A stretch of 64,000 bases of DNA from Hellea sp. Its GTDB lineage: Bacteria; Pseudomonadota; Alphaproteobacteria; Caulobacterales; Maricaulaceae. Both the position numbers and the translations under genes were made by a program. Location: contig JAHDEZ010000001.1 in the NCBI GenBank assembly GCA_020628425.1, forward strand, positions 116,615-180,614, in the 5' to 3' direction. How positions within the stretch are numbered: position 1 is the first letter of the stretch; each line of letters begins with the position of its first letter. Shown here one piece after another: positions 27,786 to 36,736 of this stretch. The notes below the pieces were generated by a model that worked only from the letters and a program-made list of their open reading frames with translations, was not told the DNA's origin and did not search any database.

Positions 27786-28406
27786 TTAGTTCATCTCCTG
27801 AGCAATCACATCAGCTACGGCCGGGCGTAGCAAAAGTCGATCTCGATAGGCGATAAGACTGTCAAAAGCCCTCAAATCAGCCCCTGCTCGCGGCGCAAGA
27901 TTCAAGGCCCAAACAAAATAAGCGTCGGCCACGCTGAAATGATCACCAACTGTAAAATCACGATTTCCCAAATAAGTATTTAAATGCGCTAGCCGGTTTT
28001 GTGCCAAGCGACGAAATTCATCTTTTACTGGGTCTGTTGCCTCATCATAAAAGACAACTCGGAACAAACCTTTGTGAATTTCGGTGGCGATAAAGCTGAC
28101 CCACCGAAGAATCTGAAAATAATCAGGATCATCTGGAGCTCGATGGAAACCAGCTTTCTGCGAACGCGACTGTACCCACATGAGTATGGCTGTATTTTCT
28201 GTCAAAACAGAGCCGTCTTTGAATTTCAAAGTTGAGACCTGTCCCAGCGGATTGATAGCCCTGTAATTGCGTCCATCATCCAGGGTTTTCATAGACAAGT
28301 TGACCTGTTCAATATTGAGCGCGACGTCGCCTTCCCGGGCTGCAATCAAAACCGCCTGCGAACAAGTATCAGGGGTATGATAGAGTATCGGCGTGCCCGC
28401 CATCAC
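27786..28406 (-). CDS. glutathione S-transferase family protein
   Basis: The 206-residue protein shows the N-terminal thioredoxin fold with a Cys/Ser pair (HTPDTCSQAV) as in beta-class enzymes, the cis-proline and glutathione-binding segment LTENTAILMWV, and an all-helical C-terminal domain with FSVADAYFVW (N-capping box). It overlaps the Rieske oxygenase gene by 4 bp, so the two are translationally coupled. It may remove a reactive product of that oxygenase; that is inference. Confidence 0.85.
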   Translation of the reverse strand: MMAGTPILYHTPDTCSQAVLIAAREGDVALNIEQVNLSMKTLDDGRNYRAINPLGQVSTLKFKDGSVLTENTAILMWVQSRSQKAGFHRAPDDPDYFQILRWVSFIATEIHKGLFRVVFYDEATDPVKDEFRRLAQNRLAHLNTYLGNRDFTVGDHFSVADAYFVWALNLAPRAGADLRAFDSLIAYRDRLLLRPAVADVIAQEMN

Positions 28407-29590
28407 AGGGAAGCCTTCATATACCAGTCCGCGAATTGTGTGCAGAATTGCTCCGGCGGGGCAAACGGTCCTGGTTTGTAATATCTTGACCGCGCGCCCT
28501 CCGTCATGGATTGGCAGAGTCCCACATCCTCTGCATTGGTTACCAGCCAGACTTCTTTCATATGTTCGGCCGTGTAATCGACATCTTCCACGGCGTCTTC
28601 ATGGACGATCCAGCTCGTATAAAACGCGCATTTATTCTCAGAGAGTGGCAGGATCCAATTGGCAATAATATGATCAGAAACAAAATGGACCCAGGCATTG
28701 GGATTGAGCCAAAATGACAATGTGCCCTCATCAGCTTCACCGTCGACAAATGGCCCGATCAGTTTCTGACTGGCCAACTCACCATCAAAAGTCTGGGATT
28801 TAAACCCCTCTCCCATAGGATAGCGGGAAATCCGTATATTTTCGCTGGTGTTAAACGCCTGCTCTTGCCAAGCTAGGCCTTTGTCTTCCCAACGGGCCTG
28901 CGCGGCCTTTAACCTCGCTTTATAGTCAGGCGTGTGTTCTCCGTTAAAACTCGACGGGTCAAACAGTGATAACAGACGTTTATGGTTTTGCGCGCAATGG
29001 CAGCACTCCCGATTATTGAGCATGGCCATCAGCCAGCTGGCATCCAGAATTTCCCGGTGATGATAGGCTTGCTTGTAACCATGCCCCGCCTTGGCGAACG
29101 GATCCATATAGGGGGCAATCGTCTCGACGATCAAATCCATTTCATTTTCGGGCGCTGCATCTCCGAGACAGGCAAAGAGCATCAATCCCGCCTCGCGTAG
29201 AGGAATTTCTGTCAAGCCGAACTCGTCACATTCCCTCGACCCGACAAAACCCTCCGGCATAAAGCTGGCGTGGACGACCTGACCACTATTGGGATCAAAT
29301 GCCCACTGATGGTTTGGACAGACAATCCGGGCCGCACAGCGTCCTGCCTCACCTTTGACCAGGCGGGCGCTCTGATGGGCGCAGCGGTTAACATAACAGC
29401 GAATGACGCCGTCATTGCCATGAATCAGGAAATATTCCTCATCAAACAGCTGGAATTTCAGATAGTCACGCTTATTAGGGACATCGCCGCGCATGCCGGC
29501 AAAAAACCATTTGCGTGCAAACAGACGCTCCATGCGTTGCCGATCCCAAATCACTTCAGCCGGAAAGCCATATCCACTGCGATAAGTCAT
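28403..29590 (-). CDS. Rieske non-heme iron oxygenase, alpha subunit
   Basis: The Rieske [2Fe-2S] site is C70-x-H72...C91-x2-H94 (NRCAHQSARL...VCPNHQWAFD). The mononuclear iron site is in RECCHCAQNH (H198, H203), with a C-terminal carboxylate ligand expected around NAEDVGLC. At 395 residues it fits the choline/carnitine monooxygenase-like and aromatic ring-hydroxylating group. No reductase or ferredoxin gene lies in the window. It appears to be the first gene of a five-gene operon. Substrate unknown. Confidence 0.88.
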   Translation of the reverse strand: MTYRSGYGFPAEVIWDRQRMERLFARKWFFAGMRGDVPNKRDYLKFQLFDEEYFLIHGNDGVIRCYVNRCAHQSARLVKGEAGRCAARIVCPNHQWAFDPNSGQVVHASFMPEGFVGSRECDEFGLTEIPLREAGLMLFACLGDAAPENEMDLIVETIAPYMDPFAKAGHGYKQAYHHREILDASWLMAMLNNRECCHCAQNHKRLLSLFDPSSFNGEHTPDYKARLKAAQARWEDKGLAWQEQAFNTSENIRISRYPMGEGFKSQTFDGELASQKLIGPFVDGEADEGTLSFWLNPNAWVHFVSDHIIANWILPLSENKCAFYTSWIVHEDAVEDVDYTAEHMKEVWLVTNAEDVGLCQSMTEGARSRYYKPGPFAPPEQFCTQFADWYMKASL

Positions 29591-29641
29591 ATTTTGCCTT
29601 TACGACAAAATTCCAAATGGCAAAGTCAAAAATACTTGATA

Positions 29642-30253
29642 CTATATTTTATGCCGTTCTTTGAGCACCTCAATCACATCAACCAAATCGATATCCCGCG
29701 CTCGTAACACGACCATCAAATGATAGAGTAGATCGGCGGCCTCGCCTTTGAGAGCGTCGTCATCTTCATCGACGGCAGCGAGGGCCGTTTCGACACCTTC
29801 CTCGCCCACCTTTTGAGCGGCTTTCCGCAAAGGCCCTTGTAAAAGACTGGCCGTGTAAGAACTCTCAGGATCAGCGGCTTTACGGTTTTTGATAAGATTA
29901 TCGAGATAGGACAGAAATGCGAGGTCTGAGCTGGCCTCATTGCCAAAACAACTTTGCGTTCCCAGGTGACAGGTTGGACCTTTAGGACGGGCTAACACAA
30001 GTAAAGTGTCCGCGTCACAATCCATTATCATCTCAACAAGTTCAAGATAATTTTCCGACGTTTCACCCTTGGTCCAAAGACGCTTTTTGCTCCGAGATAA
30101 AAAGGTGACCTTACCGAGCTCTAATGTCTTCTCTGCTGCCGCTTTATTCATATAGCCAAGCATTAGCACTGTTCCAGAGGTCGCGTCTTGGATGATGGCT
30201 GGAACGAGACCTCCGCCTTTTTCAAAATCAATTTTGTCTAAATCGACGCTCAT
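29642..30253 (-). CDS. hisIE: bifunctional phosphoribosyl-AMP cyclohydrolase / phosphoribosyl-ATP pyrophosphatase
   Basis: Residues 1-115 are His[17 protein letters not shown] and the metal/zinc sites MDCDADTLL and CHLGTQSCF. Residues about 118-203 are HisE with [13 protein letters not shown] and [11 protein letters not shown]. The fusion performs steps 2 and 3 of histidine synthesis. It is last in the operon and overlaps hisF by 4 bp. Many alphaproteobacteria carry separate hisI and hisE, so the fusion is a lineage marker worth noting. Confidence 0.95.
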   Translation of the reverse strand: MSVDLDKIDFEKGGGLVPAIIQDATSGTVLMLGYMNKAAAEKTLELGKVTFLSRSKKRLWTKGETSENYLELVEMIMDCDADTLLVLARPKGPTCHLGTQSCFGNEASSDLAFLSYLDNLIKNRKAADPESSYTASLLQGPLRKAAQKVGEEGVETALAAVDEDDDALKGEAADLLYHLMVVLRARDIDLVDVIEVLKERHKI

Positions 30254-31017
30254 AGTCTAATCTCTATGCCGCTTTCCTTTAGGCTTTTCTTTAAGTCCGG
30301 GATTGCAATAACGGATTTATGGAAAACGCTCGCGGCCAGCGCGCCGTCTACATTGGCTTGTTTGAACACGTCTTTGAAGTGTTCCACCGCCCCAGCGCCC
30401 CCGGATGCAATTAAGGGAACCGGACAGTCTTTGCGCAGCGCTGCAAGTTGGGGAATGTCATAACCTTTGCGTACGCCGTCCTGGTTCATACAGTTGAGCA
30501 CAATTTCGCCGACACCGCGATCGATGACTTCTTTGGCCCAGTCCAGCATCTCTCGGCCGGTTTCGCGCATTTTGTCCGGATCGCCTGTATGAGACTTGAC
30601 GCGGTAGACTTCGCCATCAAAAAAACTATCAATCCCGGAAACAATACATTGTGTCCCGAAGGCAGCAACCAACTCGTCTATAAGCTCAGGACGCGCCAGT
30701 GCCGGTGAGTTAACTGAAATTTTATCCGCACCAGCCGAGAGCCGCGCACCCGCCGCCTCTACACTATCAATGCCACCCGCCACACAAAAGGGAATATCAA
30801 TTTCGCTGGATATCAAACTAATCCATTCGGGGCTAACAGTGCGGTCATCGACAGAAGCGGTAATATCATAGAAGACCAGCTCGTCCGCACCCTCATCCCG
30901 GTAGCGCATAGCCAGTTCTAGAATATCGCCGACGTCCTCGTGATTGCGAAATTGCACGCCCTTGACCACACGGCCATCACGTACATCAAGGCAGGGTATA
31001 ATTCGACGTGCTAGCAC
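30250..31017 (-). CDS. hisF: imidazole glycerol phosphate synthase, cyclase subunit
   Basis: The 255-residue TIM barrel has the HisF N-terminus [20 protein letters not shown] with catalytic Asp, the second catalytic Asp in SGIDSFFDG, and phosphate-binding loops VAGGIDS and [11 protein letters not shown]. It joins PRFAR with ammonia from HisH to form imidazole-glycerol phosphate and AICAR. It overlaps hisA by 7 bp and hisIE by 4 bp. Confidence 0.97.
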   Translation of the reverse strand: MLARRIIPCLDVRDGRVVKGVQFRNHEDVGDILELAMRYRDEGADELVFYDITASVDDRTVSPEWISLISSEIDIPFCVAGGIDSVEAAGARLSAGADKISVNSPALARPELIDELVAAFGTQCIVSGIDSFFDGEVYRVKSHTGDPDKMRETGREMLDWAKEVIDRGVGEIVLNCMNQDGVRKGYDIPQLAALRKDCPVPLIASGGAGAVEHFKDVFKQANVDGALAASVFHKSVIAIPDLKKSLKESGIEIRL

Positions 31018-31745
31018 GAAATAGCCTCTTCAAGGGTGAAGTTGTTTTCGTAAAGCGCCTTGCCGATAATAATGCCGTGCGGTTTGAGCTTTTTCAGTGC
31101 TTTGACATGGGTAAGAGTACCAACCCCGCCCGAGGTAATAAGGTTCAATGTCGGATATTCCTGCCGGATCATTTTATAGAGGTCTTCATTGGATCCTTTT
31201 TGTACGCCGTCCTTATCAATATCGGTGACCAGCATGGTTTCCAGACCAGACGGGCCATATTCATTCATGAGCTGCCAGAGGCTTTTCTCACCGGTTTCCT
31301 TCCAGCCATGCGATGTTGGATAGGGCACACCCTGTGCGTCCATTTTAACATCCAAAGCCAGTACGATTTTGTCAGGTCCAAGATCGGAAATCCACCGCCG
31401 AACCAGAACTGGTTCTTTGAGAGCCAGAGATCCGATAACGACACGCTCTATACCACCCGCTAACAAACGCTCTACTTGTGAGCGTTCACGAATGCCGCCG
31501 CCGGTTTGAACCCGCAGTCCGCTTTCCTGTGCAATACTAATGATAAGGTCTGACTGTTCAGCCTTGGCATTTTTTGCACCATCCAGATCGACCACATGGA
31601 GCCATTCGGCACCAGCCGCTTTAAATCCTTTAGCCACATCGATCGGATCAGTATCATAATCCGTCCGCTGATTAAAATCACCCTTGAACAGTCGCACACA
31701 GCCACCTTCCATGAGATCGATTGCCGGAAAGATTGCAGTCATCAA
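31011..31745 (-). CDS. hisA: ProFAR isomerase
   Basis: The 244-residue TIM barrel has [14 protein letters not shown] with catalytic Asp near the N-terminus, the second catalytic Asp in VTDIDKDG, and phosphate sites QTGGGIRE and SGGVGTL. It catalyses the Amadori rearrangement of ProFAR to PRFAR. Start overlaps the hisH stop by 4 bp. The order hisH-hisA-hisF is the usual bacterial core. Confidence 0.96.
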   Translation of the reverse strand: MMTAIFPAIDLMEGGCVRLFKGDFNQRTDYDTDPIDVAKGFKAAGAEWLHVVDLDGAKNAKAEQSDLIISIAQESGLRVQTGGGIRERSQVERLLAGGIERVVIGSLALKEPVLVRRWISDLGPDKIVLALDVKMDAQGVPYPTSHGWKETGEKSLWQLMNEYGPSGLETMLVTDIDKDGVQKGSNEDLYKMIRQEYPTLNLITSGGVGTLTHVKALKKLKPHGIIIGKALYENNFTLEEAISC

Positions 31746-32338
31746 GATAGCTCCAAAAAGTTTTTTAAAATCTGCGACCCGACTCGACTGGACCGTTCAG
31801 GGTGGAATTGACAGCCCATGACGTTGTCCTTACGGACGATAGCGGTAAACGGACTGCCATAGTCGCAAGCAGCCATGGTATGTTGCGAAAGGGGCGCCCC
31901 GTAGGAATGCACGAAATAGGCATAGTCACCTGTTTTAATCTCATTGAGCAAAGGAAAGTCCGTGAGTGGATGTAACTGGTTCCAACCCATGTGCGGTGAC
32001 GGCAGATCTCGCGTATCGAGCGCGCCTACATGACCGGGAATTAAACCTAATCCCTCGATTACCTCACCACCTTCCTCAAGGGTATCAAATAAAAGCTGCA
32101 TGCCCAGGCAAATCCCCAAAATAGGTTGTTTCACCTGCTTCAATATCGACACGAGGTCTTTGGTGCGAATGTTTTTCATAGCATAAGGCGCTGCCCCGAC
32201 ACCAGGAAGAACAAGCTTGTCCGCGGTGGCAATAGTCAGCGCTTCATCAGATATAATCGGCTCGGCCCCGAGACGCTCAAATGCGAACTTCACGCTGGAA
32301 AGATTAGCGCATCCCGTGTCAATGATCACAAGACGCAT
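31742..32338 (-). CDS. hisH: imidazole glycerol phosphate synthase, glutaminase subunit
   Basis: The track ORF is too long at the N-terminus. ATG 32338 (MRLVIIDTGCANLSSVK) is the standard HisH start and overlaps the hisCB stop as TGATG. The nucleophile is in ILGICLGMQLLFD; the catalytic His/Glu pair lies in CQFHPERSS. At 198 residues the length is normal. It supplies ammonia to HisF through a channel. Confidence 0.96.
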   Translation of the reverse strand: MRLVIIDTGCANLSSVKFAFERLGAEPIISDEALTIATADKLVLPGVGAAPYAMKNIRTKDLVSILKQVKQPILGICLGMQLLFDTLEEGGEVIEGLGLIPGHVGALDTRDLPSPHMGWNQLHPLTDFPLLNEIKTGDYAYFVHSYGAPLSQHTMAACDYGSPFTAIVRKDNVMGCQFHPERSSRVGSQILKNFLELS

Positions 32339-33996
32339 CAGATAACGCCCTTTGTAGACGGAATATCTGTTGAGGGACCGAGAGAAATTGCGGGGCGTAA
32401 TGCCCGACCGACGCCTTTGAAACAAGCCTCGATCATGTGGTGAGTATTATCACCTTTCACATCAATCTGGATAGAAGCACCTAGGGCCTGTGACAGGGAC
32501 AAAAAGAAGTGAGGACACATTTCGGCAGCAAACTCTCCTACGGTTTCTGAAGGGAAATTCCCATTAAACACGAAAGCAGGCCTGCCAGATAAATCAATGG
32601 CGACCTTGGCCTGTGTCTCATCCATGGGCATTACAAACCCGTAACGGCCAATGCCCGCTTTATTACCAAGCGCGGTCTTTAGCGCGGCACCAAAAGCCAG
32701 CGCCGTATCTTCCACCGAGTGATGACTATCAATGTGCAGATCTCCTGCGCATTTTAGGGTCAGGCCCATACCGCCATGTTTAGCGATTTGTTCGAGCATA
32801 TGGTCAAAAAATCCGAGACCTGTGTCTATGCTAACATTGGACGGATCGTCCAGATTAACCCGCACAGAAATGTCTGTTTCTTTGGTCGTGCGGAACTCTT
32901 CAGCGACCCGTACATCTTTGGCTTCTTGCGCGGTAATGCCGAGAGCCTGAAGCAGTAAGCTGTTATCCTCAGGCATACCAACGGAAATTCGGAAATGCCC
33001 CGGAATTTTTGACCGGAAATCACGGATTTTGATATTAAAACGCGCGAGAGAGGAAAGAAGCTTGTCCTCATTGGCGGCTTTTAACAGGATAAAATTGGCA
33101 TCGCTCGGGTAGATGGATTCAATCAAATTCGTCTTTGGGAGTTCTGACAATAGACGCGCACGTTCGCTTTGCCAAATAGCCATACGAGCGTCGTGAACAG
33201 CCATGGCTGAAGGCGCCAATGCTTTGAGCACCGCTTGCTCAACCGGACGAGGCACAGGATAAGGCGGCAGAACTTTGAGCATAAGATTGATGATTTCCTG
33301 ATTTGCTAAAGCCACACCTGCCCGCACACCTGCCAAACCGTAAGCTTTAGACAAAGTGCGCGTCAAAACCAGATTACGGAAATCCGTCAACATATCACAG
33401 AGACTGCCATGTGGCGAAAACTCAACATAGGCTTCGTCGACGAGAATGAGTGTATCAGGATTATCCGCACAAAGCGTTTTGACAAAAGCGCGGTCAATGG
33501 AATTCCCAGTTGGATTATTCGGCGAACATAACATGACAACTTTAATGGCATTGTCTTTAAGCGCTTGTTTCACACCGGTTTGGTCGACGCCGGAATCCGT
33601 TGTCAGAGGAACCTTGATAATAGCCGCTCCTTGTACCTGGGCAGCAATATCGAAATAACCAAAACTAGGCGGGCATATGAGGACATTATCTTGTCCAGAT
33701 TCGCAAAAGGTTCGAAGTAAAACATCCAGGGCCTCATCGGCCCCGCGCCCCAACATGATGTTTTCTGCAGGTACACCGTAAAGGCTCGCCAGACGGTTCA
33801 TCAACGCCGGTGGTTGTTGGGCTGGATATCGGTTATATTCGGACTCGCGCGTGCCTGCTGGCGGTGGTGACCAGGGACTTTCATTGGCGTCCATATGCAA
33901 GGCATCGGTCGAGGCGCCGCGCGCGCTATAGGCTTTGAAACCTGCGATAGCAGGTCGCGCCAAGGCATTTGCCCAAGTAAAATCATCATTGTTCAT
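32338..33996 (-). CDS. hisCB: fused histidinol-phosphate aminotransferase / imidazoleglycerol-phosphate dehydratase
   Basis: Residues 1 to about 360 are HisC: MDANESPWSPP, CSPNNPTGN, LVDEAYVEF and the PLP lysine K217 in RTLSKAYGLAG. Residues about 363-552 are HisB: TTKETDISVRVNLD, FFDHMLEQIAKHGG, IDSHHSVEDTALAFG, DNTHHMIEACFKG and the usual PSTKGV ending. Both halves have full active sites and normal length. They run in one frame without a stop, joined by a very short linker (TAQEAKDV). HisB and HisC catalyse consecutive steps 7 and 8. It overlaps hisD by 11 bp and hisH by 1 bp. I know of no well-described HisC-HisB fusion. Confidence 0.93.
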   Translation of the reverse strand: MNNDDFTWANALARPAIAGFKAYSARGASTDALHMDANESPWSPPPAGTRESEYNRYPAQQPPALMNRLASLYGVPAENIMLGRGADEALDVLLRTFCESGQDNVLICPPSFGYFDIAAQVQGAAIIKVPLTTDSGVDQTGVKQALKDNAIKVVMLCSPNNPTGNSIDRAFVKTLCADNPDTLILVDEAYVEFSPHGSLCDMLTDFRNLVLTRTLSKAYGLAGVRAGVALANQEIINLMLKVLPPYPVPRPVEQAVLKALAPSAMAVHDARMAIWQSERARLLSELPKTNLIESIYPSDANFILLKAANEDKLLSSLARFNIKIRDFRSKIPGHFRISVGMPEDNSLLLQALGITAQEAKDVRVAEEFRTTKETDISVRVNLDDPSNVSIDTGLGFFDHMLEQIAKHGGMGLTLKCAGDLHIDSHHSVEDTALAFGAALKTALGNKAGIGRYGFVMPMDETQAKVAIDLSGRPAFVFNGNFPSETVGEFAAEMCPHFFLSLSQALGASIQIDVKGDNTHHMIEACFKGVGRALRPAISLGPSTDIPSTKGVI

Positions 33997-35290
33997 TGAG
34001 GACCTCCAACCGATAGGTCACCGCCCGTTTGTGGGCATCCAGTCCCTCCATCTCGGCCAAAGTTTCAACGGTAGGGCCAAGCTTGCGCAGGCCGTCCGCG
34101 GTCAGGTTTTGGAAGGATACATATTTGAAATAGCTCTCAAGTGTGACGCCGCTGTAGTTCCGCGCCGCACCAAAGGTCGGGAGCGTATGGTTCGTCCCGC
34201 TGGCATAGTCGCCAACGCTTTCGGGCGTCCACGGGCCGATAAAAACAGAGCCCGCATTAACGATGGTTTCAGCCAAATTCTCTGCATTGGCGTTTTGCAG
34301 AATAATATGCTCAGGCGCATAGCTTTCAATAATATCCTGAATATCCTCAAATTTATCTGCGATAATCATGCGAGAGCCCGCCATGGCTTTGGAAGCAATA
34401 TCGGCCCGCGGCAGCGTTGGTAATTGACGCTCGACCTCAGCTGCGACGCGCTTGGCCGTGTCTTGATTGTCAGCCACACAAATCACCTGGGCCAGCGTAT
34501 CATGCTCAGCCTGTGATAAGAGATCCGATGCCACAAAAATCGGATTAGAAGCGTCATCTGCGATGACCATAGCTTCGCTGGGCCCTGCTGGTAAGTCGAT
34601 CGCCGGGCCGCCCGGAATTTGAGCCGCAGCTTGTTTCGCCGCGGCCACATAGGCATTACCAGGGCCGAAAATTTTGTCGCATTTGGGAATGCTCTCTGTT
34701 CCATAGGTGAGCGCAGCAATAGCTTGGGCGCCGCCGCAGGCGAAAACATCCGTTACCTCACAGAGCCAAGCCGCCGCTAGGATGGCTTGATTAATTTTTC
34801 CATCATGACCCGGCGGTGTAACCATGACCCGTCGGACGCAACCTGCTACTTTGGCAGGCACAGCTAGCATGATTGTGGTGGACACCAGTGGTGCTGTTCC
34901 CCCCGGAATGTAAAGCCCCACTGTTTTGAGCGCACGGGGAATACGTTTGCAAAACACACCCGGCATGGTCTCGGTTTCTATGGTTTTAGGCATTTGTGCC
35001 GCGTGGAACATTTCCACATTGGCCTTCGCAATTTTCAGCGCATCTTGCTGGTCTGTCGGCAACGCCTTCCAAGCAACTTTACAGTCAGACAGCGGAACTC
35101 GTAACTTTTCTATTTCAGGCGCGTCAAATTCCCGGGTATACTCAAGAGCCGCCGCGTCGCCCTGCATTTGAACTTTTGACATAATAACGTCGACAGCGCT
35201 TAAAACCGAACCATTCATCAAGCCTTCTGGTCGGCACAGCGCAATCCGTTTCTCGTCGCTCGACAGATTATCCCAGACATAGGTTTTCAT
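33986..35290 (-). CDS. hisD: histidinol dehydrogenase
   Basis: The 434-residue protein has the HisD signature region VFACGGAQAIAALTYG and KIFGPGNAYVAAAK, the zinc ligand motif SQAEHDTLAQ and the catalytic APEHIILQ pair (Glu/His). It oxidises histidinol to histidine in two NAD-dependent steps. Start overlaps the hisG stop as TAATG; its 3-prime end overlaps hisCB by 11 bp. A Met/Lys-rich start and normal length support the ATG at 35290. Confidence 0.97.
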   Translation of the reverse strand: MKTYVWDNLSSDEKRIALCRPEGLMNGSVLSAVDVIMSKVQMQGDAAALEYTREFDAPEIEKLRVPLSDCKVAWKALPTDQQDALKIAKANVEMFHAAQMPKTIETETMPGVFCKRIPRALKTVGLYIPGGTAPLVSTTIMLAVPAKVAGCVRRVMVTPPGHDGKINQAILAAAWLCEVTDVFACGGAQAIAALTYGTESIPKCDKIFGPGNAYVAAAKQAAAQIPGGPAIDLPAGPSEAMVIADDASNPIFVASDLLSQAEHDTLAQVICVADNQDTAKRVAAEVERQLPTLPRADIASKAMAGSRMIIADKFEDIQDIIESYAPEHIILQNANAENLAETIVNAGSVFIGPWTPESVGDYASGTNHTLPTFGAARNYSGVTLESYFKYVSFQNLTADGLRKLGPTVETLAEMEGLDAHKRAVTYRLEVLNEQ

Positions 35291-36177
35291 TAGGACATCA
35301 TCTTCTCTATGGGGAGTACAAGAATAGCGCGAGCACCTAGAGCTTTAAGCTCTTCAAGAGTTTCCCAGAAAATATTTTCCGTACAGACGGCCTGAAGGGC
35401 AACCAGGTTTTCTTTGCCCGCTAGTGGCATGATGGTGGGGGCGTCAGCCCCGGGCAACAGCTCTGTGATAGCGTCTACCTTGTCTGTAGGAGCGTTCATC
35501 ATGATATATTTAGTCTCTGCCGATTTGATGACCCCATCGATACGACTGGAGAGTTTGTCCAGTATATCCTGTTTCTTCGACGATAATTTTCTCGAGGATT
35601 TAATGAGGACAGCCTCAGAATTTAAAATCGTCTCAAAAGCCGTCAGACCATTGGCCTCCAATGTAGCACCCGATGAAACCAGGTCGCAAATGCTCTCTGC
35701 GATATTGATAGACGGGGCCAATTCGACGGCCCCTTTCATTTCGACGGAATTCGCGTCGATCCCTTGCTCTTTTAAAAATCGGCCCAATACACCCGGATAG
35801 GTCGTTGCGATACGCGTCCCTATTAAATCCGAAGCGGACTTAATAGGCCCATTATCGGGAGCCGCCAGACAGAGTCGACAGCGGGAAAAGCCCAATCGCA
35901 TATCGATTTCAGCATCAAGGCCATTTTTGGCCGTCAGTTGCTCTTCGACGAGTACGTTTTCGCCAACAATACCGATATCAGCTGCATCATTCGCGACAAA
36001 AGAAGGAATATCGTCATCCCGCACCAGCAACAGGTCAATTGGCATGTTTTTTACGCGCGCCAACAGACCGCCACCGCGAATGGCGAATCGCAAACCACAT
36101 TTTTTGAGCAGCGCATAGCTATCATCTGCCAGCCGCCCTTTTTTCTGAAGGGCGATTCTCAGTCTTTGTTCAGTCAT
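35290..36177 (-). CDS. hisG: ATP phosphoribosyltransferase, long form
   Basis: The 295-residue protein is the HisG(L) type: catalytic domains I-II with RIALQKKGRLADDS, DIGIVGENVL and the PRPP loop VSSGATLEANGL, plus a C-terminal ACT-like domain (about 220-295, NAPTDKVDAITELLPG) for histidine feedback. The long form does not need HisZ, and no hisZ is present. It catalyses the first committed step and begins 1 bp after the regulator stop. Confidence 0.96.
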   Translation of the reverse strand: MTEQRLRIALQKKGRLADDSYALLKKCGLRFAIRGGGLLARVKNMPIDLLLVRDDDIPSFVANDAADIGIVGENVLVEEQLTAKNGLDAEIDMRLGFSRCRLCLAAPDNGPIKSASDLIGTRIATTYPGVLGRFLKEQGIDANSVEMKGAVELAPSINIAESICDLVSSGATLEANGLTAFETILNSEAVLIKSSRKLSSKKQDILDKLSSRIDGVIKSAETKYIMMNAPTDKVDAITELLPGADAPTIMPLAGKENLVALQAVCTENIFWETLEELKALGARAILVLPIEKMMS

Positions 36178-36178
36178 T

Positions 36179-36484
36179 TTAGTGCTTTCTTGTGTTGGCC
36201 TGACCGATACGGTCCAAAACGATGCGATACCCTTGATGCGGCTCGTCTTTCAAAAATCTTGCAACACGTCCGATAGTCGTTGTGGAAACACCCGTTTGGG
36301 CGGAAATATCGCGGTATGACAAATCGGTACCGTCCAAAAGTTGAGCCACTAGCCATCGTTCCGTCAGGGCTCTGACTTCAGCAGGCGTGCATAAGTCCAC
36401 CAGAAAACGACGCATTTCTTCAGCCGTCTCCAACTTTGCAAGAGCCTCGTTTAAGCCGATTGATTTACCTAAAACATTCGTCAT
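36179..36484 (-). CDS. TrpR-family (YerC/HisR-like) transcriptional regulator
   Basis: The 101-residue protein matches the TrpR-type YerC/YecD family: helical N-terminus with LCTPAEVRALTERW and the HTH LSYRDISAQTGVSTTTIGRV at about 55-75. In Gram-positive bacteria TrpR-family proteins next to his genes have been proposed as histidine-responsive repressors (HisR). Here it is the first gene of the his operon, 1 bp before hisG, so it probably represses its own operon. An imperfect dyad lies over its predicted transcription start. Ligand assignment is inference. Confidence 0.85.
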   Translation of the reverse strand: MTNVLGKSIGLNEALAKLETAEEMRRFLVDLCTPAEVRALTERWLVAQLLDGTDLSYRDISAQTGVSTTTIGRVARFLKDEPHQGYRIVLDRIGQANTRKH

Positions 36485-36492
36485 AACGTACT

Positions 36493-36541
36493 ACCATGTT
36501 AATACAGTGGTTCGCACTATCATGAATTTCGAAAGAGTCAA
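36493..36541 (-). promoter_or_regulatory. candidate his operon promoter and operator
   Basis: On the minus strand TTGACT (36536-36541) is followed after 16 bp by a weak -10 TAGTGC (36514-36519). The predicted transcription start falls in an imperfect dyad ACCACTGTATTAACATGGT (36493-36511; arms ACCA/TGGT and inner TGT/ACA). Operator over the start point fits a repressor. No histidine-codon leader peptide is seen. Confidence 0.35.
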
Positions 36542-36736
36542 TGGATAAACTTCATATGGCATTTTTCAGACTAAAACCCATTGATTGCTACGAAATAACA
36601 TTAAGTTTACTAGTGCCAGCGGAATCAGGCCTGAATCTGTACAAGTTGTAATTATTCTGACATTTAGTGCTCAGGAGTCGTTCATAATCTGGTAAGTATT
36701 GTGAGCATGACAGAAAGAGACAGAAAGGGCCCCACA

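Noticed and set aside
36485-36736. Histidine attenuator leader peptide
   Set aside because: No short ORF with a run of His codons and no terminator/antiterminator hairpins are visible.
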